This document shows positions 6,987 to 12,760 of a DNA stretch of 12,760 bases, piece by piece (position 1 is the stretch's first letter; the number at the start of each line of letters is the position of its first letter). A program made the position numbers and the translations under genes. Location of the stretch: positions 1-12,760 of the forward strand of contig LUCC01000022.1 of NCBI GenBank assembly GCA_001593855.1, in the 5' to 3' direction. The DNA is from Candidatus Hecatellales archaeon B24. GTDB taxonomy: Archaea > Thermoproteota > Bathyarchaeia > Hecatellales > Hecatellaceae. The notes beneath the pieces are model-generated. The model was not told the DNA's origin and did no database searches. It saw nothing but the letters and a program-made list of their open reading frames with translations.

Positions 6987-6994
6987 TTTTTAAA
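6987..6994 (-). promoter_or_regulatory. TATA-like box before the GyrI-like gene
   Basis: The minus strand reads AAAGTTTAAAAAGG over the aRF1 stop codon. A start about 26 bases on, near 6965, would leave a leader of about 50 bases with the GAGGTGA ribosome binding site. Cotranscription from aRF1 is equally possible, since no T-rich terminator separates the two genes. Confidence 0.35.
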
Positions 6995-8243
6995 CTTTGT
7001 ATTTTAGGAGGGCAGCTATTCCGCCGAAGGATTTGAGAAGCATTTCGCCTTCTTCATGGGCTGGAGAAATCATTTCCACGCTCACTCCAGCCTGCTCAGC
7101 TTCCTCCATTAAAACGTCTATTAGCTCCTTTTCTTTGGCTTGAAGACCTTGAAAGCCGCATTTGGGGCATTCCCGCTGGGCTGTTTCACCCTTAAACCTT
7201 ACTAGGTCGGCAGGCTTCACCAAATGCTTTTCCACGTAGCCGCAGCTGGAACATTTAACCGTTGCCTCAAGCAGGTTTAACCCTTCAGATAGAAGAAGGA
7301 CTTCCACCACCCCAGCTTTCATAAGCTTTCTAACCTCGTCTACGCCGTAGGCGGCTAGGCCGTTTTCCTTTCCAACCTCTCGAAGGAGGGTTTGAACCAG
7401 CTGCCTCTCCTGAATGTAGCGGACGTTCCGAAGAATCTCTTGGGCCTTAGCTACAACCTCTTTTACACCTTGCTCTTCCACGTAGGAGGTGTCAACCACC
7501 GCGATAACCTTGCCTTTAAGCTCGTAGTGCAGGTAGCCGCCTTCGAGAAACTCGTTTTTAGTTGGCCCCGGGCCTCCCACGATTAAACCCTTCAAATCCG
7601 GGATTTCAAGGAAAATCTGGTTTGCATAGTTTCCAGCCCTCTTAAAGTACTCGTTAACTTCAACCTCACGTAGCCTTTCAAATCTTCTAGCAGACTGGCC
7701 TCCAGCCCTATGCTTCCCTGAAATCCCCGAGGTAATAGACTTAACGATTTCCAGTCTTTTGCCTTTAAGCGTGGCGTAGGTTGCACCGCTCCCGTCTATA
7801 ACCATTATGCCGTAGGTCTCCTTCTCCCTGACCAGGTTGAATAAGTGCTCCACGTGGAAGCGGGAGTCACAGCGGTAAAGGTACACGTCAATGGGCTCCG
7901 GCGGAACGATAACGTAGGTTTCCATACGCTCCGTGCCCGGGCCGTTCTGCGGTATGGACCCGCAGAAGACCACAAGCCCTGTTGGGGGTGTACGCCCAAC
8001 AAGCTTAAGCCTCTGAATAACCCTTTCAATGGCGTCTTGAACGTTATGCCTCGTGGTTCTGGACTTAATATTGGAAGCGGTGAAGTATTCTTGGCGGAGA
8101 ACTCCTATAACCTCGCTGAGCTGTCTTCCGGGAGGAACGTAAAGCGATATGAGCTCAGTGTGCCTCCCCCTCTTGGAGGCAAGCGTGTCCAGTAGCCTTT
8201 TAACCTTGAACAGCTCCACGGAGCGGCTTCTCTGCTGAGCCAT
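6990..8243 (-). CDS. prf1: Peptide chain release factor aRF1
   Basis: Archaeal counterpart of eRF1. It reads all three stop codons in the ribosomal A site and triggers peptide release, with aEF1A acting as its GTPase. The 417 residues show the three-domain layout. Domain 1 has TASNIKS (55-61) and the YxCxxxF motif (Y123, C125, F129) for stop decoding. Domain 2 has the catalytic GGQ (181-183) in SGKHRAGGQSARRFERLRE. The C-terminal domain has a CxxC pair at C331/C334 and another at C359/C362, forming the zinc-binding minidomain seen in many archaeal aRF1. The ATG start has no ribosome binding site (the preceding bases are TCTCCTTT). A TATA-like box 28 or more bases upstream suggests a nearly leaderless mRNA. 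Confidence 0.95.
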   Translation of the reverse strand: MAQQRSRSVELFKVKRLLDTLASKRGRHTELISLYVPPGRQLSEVIGVLRQEYFTASNIKSRTTRHNVQDAIERVIQRLKLVGRTPPTGLVVFCGSIPQNGPGTERMETYVIVPPEPIDVYLYRCDSRFHVEHLFNLVREKETYGIMVIDGSGATYATLKGKRLEIVKSITSGISGKHRAGGQSARRFERLREVEVNEYFKRAGNYANQIFLEIPDLKGLIVGGPGPTKNEFLEGGYLHYELKGKVIAVVDTSYVEEQGVKEVVAKAQEILRNVRYIQERQLVQTLLREVGKENGLAAYGVDEVRKLMKAGVVEVLLLSEGLNLLEATVKCSSCGYVEKHLVKPADLVRFKGETAQRECPKCGFQGLQAKEKELIDVLMEEAEQAGVSVEMISPAHEEGEMLLKSFGGIAALLKYKV

Positions 8244-8270
8244 AAAGGAGAAACCCTTCCCTGACTTCCT

Positions 8271-8278
8271 ACTTTAAA
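8271..8278 (-). promoter_or_regulatory. TATA box of aRF1
   Basis: The minus strand reads ACCGTTTAAAGTAGG. The expected transcription start is near 8248, only about 5 bases before the aRF1 ATG at 8243. This fits the absence of a ribosome binding site. Confidence 0.45.
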
Positions 8279-8451
8279 CGGTTTTACAGTCTCACCATTA
8301 ATAATCTTTTAGGGTGGTTTTCGATTTTTATGACCGGCATCCATGAAGGATTAGTCAGAAGAGACATTATTCCCTAGTTATCCAGTTTTGTCTTTATCTG
8401 GGATTGTATCAATAGATGAAATTTTTGAGTGTGAAAAGGGGAAATTAGGAA

Positions 8452-8477
8452 GCTAAAGGGAGACAACTATCTTTAGC
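8452..8477 (+). repeat. Inverted repeat upstream of the pyrH TATA box
   Basis: GCTAAAG (8452-8458) and CTTTAGC (8471-8477) form a perfect 7-base dyad with a 12-base spacer, ending two bases before the TATA box at 8479. It could be an operator or activator site, or a stem if transcribed. Confidence 0.45.
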
Positions 8478-8478
8478 G

Positions 8479-8486
8479 TTTATAAT
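8479..8486 (+). promoter_or_regulatory. TATA box of the pyrH cluster
   Basis: TTTATAAT predicts a start near 8508 and a 30-base leader containing GAGGAG. A second TATA-like sequence, TTAATATA (8506-8513), would instead start near 8535, making pyrH almost leaderless. The sequence does not decide between them. Confidence 0.45.
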
Positions 8487-8493
8487 CTTTTAT

Positions 8494-8534
8494 TTTCTAC
8501 TCTAATTAATATATGAGGCTGAGGAGAGTAGAAA
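8494..8534 (+). repeat. 10-base inverted repeat just before pyrH
   Basis: TTTCTACTCT (8494-8503) is the exact reverse complement of AGAGTAGAAA (8525-8534). The 21-base spacer holds the alternative TATA-like sequence and part of the ribosome binding site. The right arm ends three bases before the TTG start. It looks like an operator dyad over the promoter, or a translational hairpin if transcription starts upstream. Confidence 0.55.
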
Positions 8535-8537
8535 GAA

Positions 8538-9221
8538 TTGGTTAACCTCGTGGTAAAGCTTGGCCATTTCCTCTTCCCTTATCCGCCTAAGCCTAAGGCG
8601 TTAAAAGGCTACGCCAAGATTTTTGAAGCCTTACATTCTGAAGGCTGCGGGCTTGTCTTGGTTGCAGGCGGAGGCATGGCTTCAAGAGGCTATATTGAAG
8701 CTTTGAGAAGGCTTCACGCGGATGAAACCGTCTGCGACGAGGCGGGAATATCCGTTTCAAGGCTTAACGCGAGGCTTATGGCTGCTGCGCTGGGAGACCT
8801 TGCCTACCCGGCTGTTCCGAGAAGCCTTGAGGAGTTAAGAGCCTACTCTAGGCATGACCGGATAGTGGTTATGGGCGGGCTTACCCCGGGGCATTCGACG
8901 GCCGCCGTTGGAGCTCTGGCCGCCGAAGCCTTAAACGCTGACATCTACATTATAGCTACAGATGTCGACGGAATATACAGTGAAGACCCAAAAGCCGATC
9001 CTAAAGCCAGAAAATTTGAGGAGATAACTACGGAGAAGCTTCTGGAGTTGGCGTTGAAGGGTAAGCTCTGGGCTGGAACCTACCAGCTTGACCCCTTAGC
9101 AGTGAAAATCATTGAACGCTCAGGAGTGACAGCCTACTTTCTCGATGGGAGGCGGAAGGAGAACATTATGAAGGCAAGCCTCGGCGGAAAGGTTGGAACG
9201 AAAATCATTCCAAGGAGCTAA
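8538..9221 (+). CDS. pyrH: Archaeal UMP kinase
   Basis: Phosphorylates UMP to UDP. It is an amino-acid-kinase-fold protein of 227 residues, close to the crenarchaeal length. Recognisable blocks are VAGGGMASRGYIEA (42-55), SRLNARL-DLAY-VP-SLEEL (74-100), MGGLTPGHSTAAVGALAAE (112-130), ATDVDGIYSEDPKADP (140-155) and AGTYQLDPLAVKIIERSGV (179-197), all resembling Sulfolobus UMP kinase from memory. The N-terminal phosphate loop reads KLGHFLF (7-13) where relatives carry GG or SGK, so the loop is altered although Lys7 remains. The TTG start aligns with the usual N-terminus, with GAGGAG 11 bases upstream. It leads a cluster with a winged-helix gene and sfsA. Confidence 0.85.
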   Translation: MVNLVVKLGHFLFPYPPKPKALKGYAKIFEALHSEGCGLVLVAGGGMASRGYIEALRRLHADETVCDEAGISVSRLNARLMAAALGDLAYPAVPRSLEELRAYSRHDRIVVMGGLTPGHSTAAVGALAAEALNADIYIIATDVDGIYSEDPKADPKARKFEEITTEKLLELALKGKLWAGTYQLDPLAVKIIERSGVTAYFLDGRRKENIMKASLGGKVGTKIIPRS

Positions 9222-9227
9222 AGGGGA

Positions 9228-9503
9228 ATGGCCAGGCTTGAAAGAATCTTCGGGAGTAGAAGGCAGACCAAGCTCCTAGAGTTTCTGCTTCAGAATCCTG
9301 GCAAGGTTTTCAATCAGGCTGGGCTCTCAAGATTTCTCGCCTGCTCTCCCAGCACCGTGGCTAGGGTTATCAGGCCTCTAATCGGAGAGGGAATTCTCGC
9401 CTACGAGCAGGTTTCAGGCCAGATGAAAATTATAGCTTTAAACACCGAGTCCGAGAAGGTTAAGCTCCTCCTGAAGTTCTACGAGGAGTATAGGAGGCTT
9501 TAG
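9228..9503 (+). CDS. Winged-helix DNA-binding protein
   Basis: A 91-residue one-domain protein. Residues 12-26 form a first helix (KLLEFLLQNPGKVF). NQAGLSRFLACS and PSTVARVIRPLIGEGIL (about 30-57) look like the helix-turn-helix with its recognition helix. AYEQVSGQMKIIAL (58-71) resembles the beta wing, and a C-terminal helix (KVKLLLKFYEEYRRL) could dimerise. This layout is common in archaeal ArsR/MarR-like regulators; no ligand or metal motif is visible. The ATG start is 6 bases after pyrH, with GGAG at 9214-9217 and AAGGGG nearby. Its place in the pyrH cluster, which has dyads at its promoter, suggests autoregulation, but that is inference. Confidence 0.75.
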   Translation: MARLERIFGSRRQTKLLEFLLQNPGKVFNQAGLSRFLACSPSTVARVIRPLIGEGILAYEQVSGQMKIIALNTESEKVKLLLKFYEEYRRL

Positions 9504-9512
9504 CCGGCAGGG

Positions 9513-10242
9513 TTGGGACGAGAAGCCCTAGTAGCTAGGAAAACTTTAGAAGCGAAATTTTTAACCAGACTCAACAGGTTTACAGTTCTCGCAGAGCTGG
9601 AAGGCGTAAAAGTTAAGGCTTACCTCCCGAATTCTGGAAGGCTCAAAGAATTCTTGGCTGCAGGCAGAACTTTAATTTTAGAGAAGCATGGGGAGGGCTT
9701 GAAGAGGAAGACAGGCTACACAGTGGTTGGAGCCCTAGCCGAAACAGGGGTTAAGGTTTCAGTTGACGCTCGAATGCCCAACAGGCTTTTGGCTGAAGCC
9801 TTAAGGCAGGGGGAACTGGAAGAGTTTAAAGGTTTCAGGCTTCTGAAAGCCGAGCCCAAGCTTGGCGGAACAAGACTGGACTTCCTCTTAGAGAAGGAAA
9901 GCGGAGAGAAGCTTCTGGTTGAAGTTAAATCATGCACTCTGGCTGACTGAGAACGGTGTAGCCATGTTTCCCGACGCACCTACCGAGCGTGGTAGACGCC
10001 ACCTTGAAACCCTAACCAGGCTGGCTGGGAAAGGCTGGGAGGCTGCCATAGTTTTCCTAGCCCAAAGAGAAGACGTGGAAAAGTTTCAGCCCAACCATAG
10101 GGAGGACCCTAGGTTTGCCGAAGCTTTAGGGGAAGCCTGGAGGAAAGGAGTTAAGGTTTACGCTTACAGGGCTGCCTTTAACGGCAGAGTTCTGAAGCTT
10201 CTCGGGAGAATTCCTGTGGAGCTTTGCGGGGGCGGATACTAG
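9513..10242 (+). pseudogene. sfsA: sfsA, DNA-binding nuclease-like protein, frameshifted
   Basis: SfsA family: an N-terminal OB-like domain followed by a PD-(D/E)xK nuclease-like core, role poorly defined. The first frame (9513-9950) covers residues 1-145 with LPNSGRLKEFL, MPNRLLAEAL and the core residues D123, E137, K139 (RLDFLL and VEVKS). It stops at TGA right after VEVKSCTLAD. The second frame carries ENGVAMFPDAPTERGRRHL and the rest of the C-terminal half to 10242. The break coincides with CTGACTGA at 9943-9950. Removing one CTGA unit gives CTLAENGVAMFPD and an intact protein of 241 residues, the usual SfsA length. The gene is therefore recently broken by a tandem duplication, or the duplication is a sequencing error. 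The TTG start is the best available, with GGAGG rather far upstream (9493-9497). Confidence 0.87.
9943..9950 (+). repeat. 4-base tandem duplication CTGACTGA in sfsA
   Basis: Two adjacent copies of CTGA (9943-9946, 9947-9950) create the frameshift and the in-frame TGA stop. One copy fewer restores the conserved SfsA frame exactly. Confidence 0.85.
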
Positions 10243-10853
10243 TATTTGGCTCTCCAGCCGTGGTCTAGGGCTACTGCCTTACGCCTGCACCTGGCGCATA
10301 GGATTTTGAGCAGGTCCTGTCTTTCTATGGCTTCTTTGCGTTCAAGCGGTTTCTTCGGAAGTTTGCCCGTGCTTATCTCGTAGGCTGCCACAAGCAGGGT
10401 GCTGTTGCTAAGCGTTAGGAAGCCGAGGTTTGCCATAACCCATTTTAAATGGTCTACGGTGGCCACTGGGGCGCCGCACACCTCGCATCTGACAAGGTCT
10501 TTCTCCAGCTGGAAGAATAGCTCCTCCCTGCGGGTTGAAATCACGCTGTATTCGGTTGTGAAGTTTATGGCGTCGACGGGGCATCTTTCAACACACTGCC
10601 CGCAGGATATACAGTAGGGGTAGGCCAGTGTGATTATACGTTTTTCCTCCGCGTCTTCAAGGGTTAGGGCTCCGGTTGGGCAGCCTTCAACGCAGGCTCC
10701 GCAGCCTATACACTTTTCAACGTCCAACTGCAGTTTGCCTCTGAAAGCTTCGGGGGCTGGCGAAGGCTCATACGGATATCTAACGGTGAAAGCCCTTGAG
10801 AAGGCTGACTTCAAGGCTTCTACCAGTTCTCTGAGCTTGTAGGGAGCACCCAA
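10239..10853 (-). CDS. Hydrogenase ferredoxin subunit (NuoI/HycF/MbhN-like)
   Basis: Electron-transfer subunit of a group 4 membrane-bound [NiFe] hydrogenase. Two [4Fe-4S] motifs are complete: CIGCGACVEGCP and CISCGQCVERCP, with eight Cys at residues 51, 54, 57, 61, 84, 87, 90, 94 counted from a GTG at 10862. A C-terminal extension has two further CxxC pairs (126/129 and 189/192), as in HycF-type subunits, which could hold zinc or iron. I prefer the TTG at 10853 (204 residues). GAGGTG then lies six bases upstream, whereas the GTG at 10862 is part of that ribosome binding site. The gene starts 11 bases after the NuoH-like gene and its end overlaps the convergent sfsA end by 4 bases. Confidence 0.87.
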   Translation of the reverse strand: MGAPYKLRELVEALKSAFSRAFTVRYPYEPSPAPEAFRGKLQLDVEKCIGCGACVEGCPTGALTLEDAEEKRIITLAYPYCISCGQCVERCPVDAINFTTEYSVISTRREELFFQLEKDLVRCEVCGAPVATVDHLKWVMANLGFLTLSNSTLLVAAYEISTGKLPKKPLERKEAIERQDLLKILCARCRRKAVALDHGWRAKY

Positions 10854-10864
10854 CCTTTCCACCT

Positions 10865-11800
10865 CTAAAACAGCTGGCTGAAGAGGAAAGCCCTTACGAA
10901 GTCGAATAGGGCTAGTGTGAAAACGAAGCCCCAGAAGAATCTGAGAGCCTGGTCTATTCTAAGCCTTGGATTGACAGCTGCCACCACCGCCATGAGGAAG
11001 ACGGCGACCATGCATTTGGCTAGGTGAACCAGCACATCAAGCGGGTAGAAACCTGTGCTGGGTCCATGGAAGAATAGGGAAACCAGGAGGCTGGAGAGAA
11101 TGAAAAGTAGCATAGCATAGGTCAGCTTGAACAGGCCTAGAAGCCTGCCTGAATATTCTGTGTAGGGACCTGCCATAATCTCCGTTTTCGCTTCGGGTAT
11201 TTCAAAGGGGTTCAGGCACAGTTTAGCCATGACGCTTAGGAAGAGGGCTACGGCGGCCAGCGGATACCGGACAAAGTTGAAGCCTACTATGTTTGAAATG
11301 TGGAGGGAGCCCGCGTCTAGGCATAGGGTGAGCAAGCATACTACCACCGCAAGCTCGTAGGCTATGGCCAGGTTCATCTCCCGGGAGGAGCCTATAGCAC
11401 CGAAGGGGTTAGCGGAGGCGGAGCCTGCTAAAACAATCATGATGGAGGGCATAATCAGCAGGTATATTAGGACTATCACGTCCCCGGCAAAATTCAGCGG
11501 CACCATGCCTGCCACAGGAACAAGCAGTGCCGCCACGCACACGGATGACAGAGCTATGATAGGAGCGGACACGAAAAGAAGCCTGTTAGCTTCAGCCGGC
11601 ACTATGCTCTCCTTTGACAGAAGCTTCAGTAGGTCTGCGAAGGTCTGGTAGACGGGAGGCCCAACCCTCCACTGAAACCTGGCGGTAAGCTTTCTAAGCT
11701 CCCACCACAGGAAAAGCCCTACAGCCGATGTGAAGATGAACCCGGGGTAGACCAGCAGGTTTAAAGTTAGGAAGCCCAGCGTGGTTAAGACCGCTTCCAA
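10865..11800 (-). CDS. Hydrogenase membrane subunit (NuoH/HycD/EchB/MbhM-like)
   Basis: Membrane anchor linking the hydrogenase module to ion translocation. The 311 residues have about eight hydrophobic helices. Family signatures are VGPPVYQTFADLLKLLSKE (46-64), GSSREM (137-142), and NPFEIPEAKTEIMAGPYTEYSG (in two parts, 197-207 and 208-218), with the conserved Glu residues near the quinone-like cavity of complex I homologues. The frame stays open upstream to 11899, but that part would overlap the large-subunit gene and is not hydrophobic. The TTG at 11800, with GGAGGAGGT nine bases upstream and just before the first helix, is the better start. It lies 7 bases after the large subunit ends. 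Confidence 0.9.
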   Translation of the reverse strand: MEAVLTTLGFLTLNLLVYPGFIFTSAVGLFLWWELRKLTARFQWRVGPPVYQTFADLLKLLSKESIVPAEANRLLFVSAPIIALSSVCVAALLVPVAGMVPLNFAGDVIVLIYLLIMPSIMIVLAGSASANPFGAIGSSREMNLAIAYELAVVVCLLTLCLDAGSLHISNIVGFNFVRYPLAAVALFLSVMAKLCLNPFEIPEAKTEIMAGPYTEYSGRLLGLFKLTYAMLLFILSSLLVSLFFHGPSTGFYPLDVLVHLAKCMVAVFLMAVVAAVNPRLRIDQALRFFWGFVFTLALFDFVRAFLFSQLF

Positions 11801-11807
11801 ACCTATT

Positions 11808-12760
11808 CTACCTCCTCCTGGTTTTACGCCTTGACAGGTAGACAAGCTCATCCCAGCCGTAGGCCTTCCTCCCGCCTTTCCGCCTGTCGACGACGGCAAC
11901 CCTGTCGGTGCAGCATAGGCACGGGTCTATGGAGGCAATGATTATGGAGGCGTCAGCCAGCGAGCAGCCTACAAGCTGAGGTTTAAGGGAGGGCAGATTC
12001 ACGTAGGTGGGGGCTCTAACCTTATGCCTTTTCGGATAATTGGTTCCATCGGAAACCACGTAGTGGAAGTCTTCACCTCTAGGAGCTTCAGCTACGCCCA
12101 CGCCTTCGCCTGGAACCATTTCCTTGAATTCTGCTTCTATGTCTCCGCCGGGCATGGCGTCGACGGCTTGGATGACTATTTCAGCTGACTGAAGCATCTC
12201 CTCTATTCTAACTATGGTTTTGGCTAGGACATCACCTTCGGTTCTTACAGGGACATCAAAGCTCAGCATGCTGTAGGCTGCATGGGGGAAATCCTTGCGG
12301 ATGTCTATTGGAAGCCCTGAAGCCCTTGCCGTCGGTCCTACGACACAGTAGTTTCTGGCTTCCTCCCTGGTCAGCACTCCTACGCCTTCAAGCCTAGCCC
12401 TGCTCACAGGGTCTTCCAGCAGCATGGCTGCTATCTGCCTGACGCCGCGTTTAACCTCGCCCATGACCTTCAGTATTTTCTGCCGGTGTTCAGGTTTAAT
12501 GTCCCGTCTAACCCCTCCAATTTTCATCATGGCGTAGCTCTGCCTGTTTCCCGTTATCTCCTCGAACACGTCTAAAACGTGTTCCCTAAGCTTCCAGGTC
12601 CACATGAGAAGGGTGTCGAAGCCTATGACGTGTCCTCCCACCCCCAGCCATAGGAGGTGGCTGTGGATACGCTCTAACTCTTCAATTATGCTTCTTATGT
12701 ATAGAGCTCTTTCAGGAGGCTTCAAATTCAGAATGCTCTCCACAGCCTGCACGTAGCATA
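11808..12760 (-). CDS. [NiFe] hydrogenase large subunit, group 4 (partial)
   Basis: C-terminal 316 or so residues of a NuoD/HycE/EchE/MbhL-like large subunit. The frame is open to the window edge, so the gene starts outside; the GTG at 12750-12752 is internal. Typical segments are ERALYIRSIIEELERIHSHL, GNRQSYAMMKIGGVRRDI and YVNLPSLKPQLVG. The C-terminal nickel-ligand motif is present as DPCLCCTDR (codons at 11898-11927), so this is likely a real hydrogenase rather than a complex I or Fpo subunit that has lost the metal. The first Cys pair must lie upstream of the window. After the motif 30 residues follow; in HycE-type subunits a tail is cleaved at this place. The downstream gene order matches mbhLMN. 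Confidence 0.9.
   Translation of the reverse strand, partial: CYVQAVESILNLKPPERALYIRSIIEELERIHSHLLWLGVGGHVIGFDTLLMWTWKLREHVLDVFEEITGNRQSYAMMKIGGVRRDIKPEHRQKILKVMGEVKRGVRQIAAMLLEDPVSRARLEGVGVLTREEARNYCVVGPTARASGLPIDIRKDFPHAAYSMLSFDVPVRTEGDVLAKTIVRIEEMLQSAEIVIQAVDAMPGGDIEAEFKEMVPGEGVGVAEAPRGEDFHYVVSDGTNYPKRHKVRAPTYVNLPSLKPQLVGCSLADASIIIASIDPCLCCTDRVAVVDRRKGGRKAYGWDELVYLSRRKTRRR

Larger units (their letters stand above)
8244..8537. other. Divergent intergenic region between aRF1 and pyrH
   Basis: Non-coding and AT-richer than the flanking genes. It holds the aRF1 promoter at its left end and the pyrH promoter region at its right end (8452-8534) with two inverted repeats. An 11-base direct repeat ATAATCTTTTA occurs at 8301-8311 and 8482-8492. 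I see no tRNA, no convincing C/D box RNA, and no open frame of note in 8300-8450. Confidence 0.6.

Noticed and set aside
8340..8450. Possible C/D box or other small RNA in the aRF1-pyrH gap
   Set aside because: No proper C box (RTGATGA) paired with a D box, only short 4-base stems, and no tRNA signatures.
8513..8545. Ten-codon ATG frame (MRLRRVERIG) overlapping the pyrH start
   Set aside because: It is short, Arg-rich, out of frame with pyrH, and lies inside the dyad; nothing supports translation.
9913..9955. Programmed +1 frameshift in sfsA
   Set aside because: Not preferred, because the Asp codon before the TGA cannot re-pair well in the +1 frame, no stimulatory element is visible, and the exact tandem duplication explains the break. 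It is kept only as a minor alternative.
11801..11899. N-terminal extension of the NuoH-like subunit
   Set aside because: It would overlap the large-subunit gene by about 90 bases, encodes a Gly/Ser-rich non-membrane stretch, and a well-placed GGAGGAGGT supports the TTG at 11800.
12750..12752. GTG as the start of the hydrogenase large subunit
   Set aside because: The frame continues open to the window edge (Cys-Tyr codons upstream) and the conserved N-terminal half of the family is missing, so the gene is simply cut by the edge.
1..12760. CRISPR arrays, insertion sequences, tRNA or rRNA genes
   Set aside because: No regularly spaced repeats, transposase-like frames, terminal repeats or RNA gene signatures were seen on either strand.

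Overview
The window looks like a chromosomal segment of an archaeon of roughly even base composition. Three things point that way: an aRF1/eRF1-type release factor with NIKS and GGQ motifs, an archaeal-type UMP kinase that resembles Sulfolobus-like enzymes as I remember them, and TATA-box promoters with a mixture of Shine-Dalgarno-led and apparently leaderless starts. A TACK-group lineage such as Bathyarchaeia is my guess, but the sequence alone does not prove it. Start codons are unusually varied: at least six genes are best explained by TTG starts.

Region 1 (59-5928, minus strand) is a compact branched-chain amino acid operon read in the order ilvN-ilvC-leuC-leuD-leuB-leuA. Four of its five junctions are 4-base stop/start overlaps (ATGA or TTGA) and the fifth is a 12-base gap, so the genes are probably translationally coupled. 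IlvN is the regulatory subunit of acetolactate synthase, IlvC makes the dihydroxy-acid precursor of valine and isoleucine, and LeuA, LeuCD and LeuB carry 2-ketoisovalerate to leucine. The catalytic subunit IlvB and the dehydratase IlvD are not in the window. The operon appears to start from a TATA element near 6091. That gives a leader of about 138 bases holding a tiny Val/Leu-rich reading frame whose start is complementary to a segment just before the ilvN ribosome binding site.

Region 2 (6067-8243) has a small two-helix membrane protein on the plus strand, apparently leaderless and fired from the same TATA element as the ilv operon. Facing it are a GyrI-like small-molecule-binding protein and the release factor aRF1 on the minus strand.

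Region 3 (8244-10242) starts with a 294-base intergenic space containing divergent promoters and two clear inverted repeats. A plus-strand cluster follows: UMP kinase, a 91-residue winged-helix protein, and sfsA, which is broken by a 4-base tandem duplication (CTGACTGA).

Region 4 (10239-12760, minus strand) is the distal part of a group 4 membrane-bound [NiFe] hydrogenase operon: a large subunit (cut by the window edge, with an intact C-terminal nickel-ligand motif DPCLCC), a NuoH-like membrane subunit and a NuoI-like ferredoxin subunit. The order large-NuoH-NuoI matches mbhLMN. The most interesting items are the ilv leader, the pyrH promoter dyads, the sfsA tandem-duplication frameshift, and the His in place of the usual NAD-binding Asp in LeuB.
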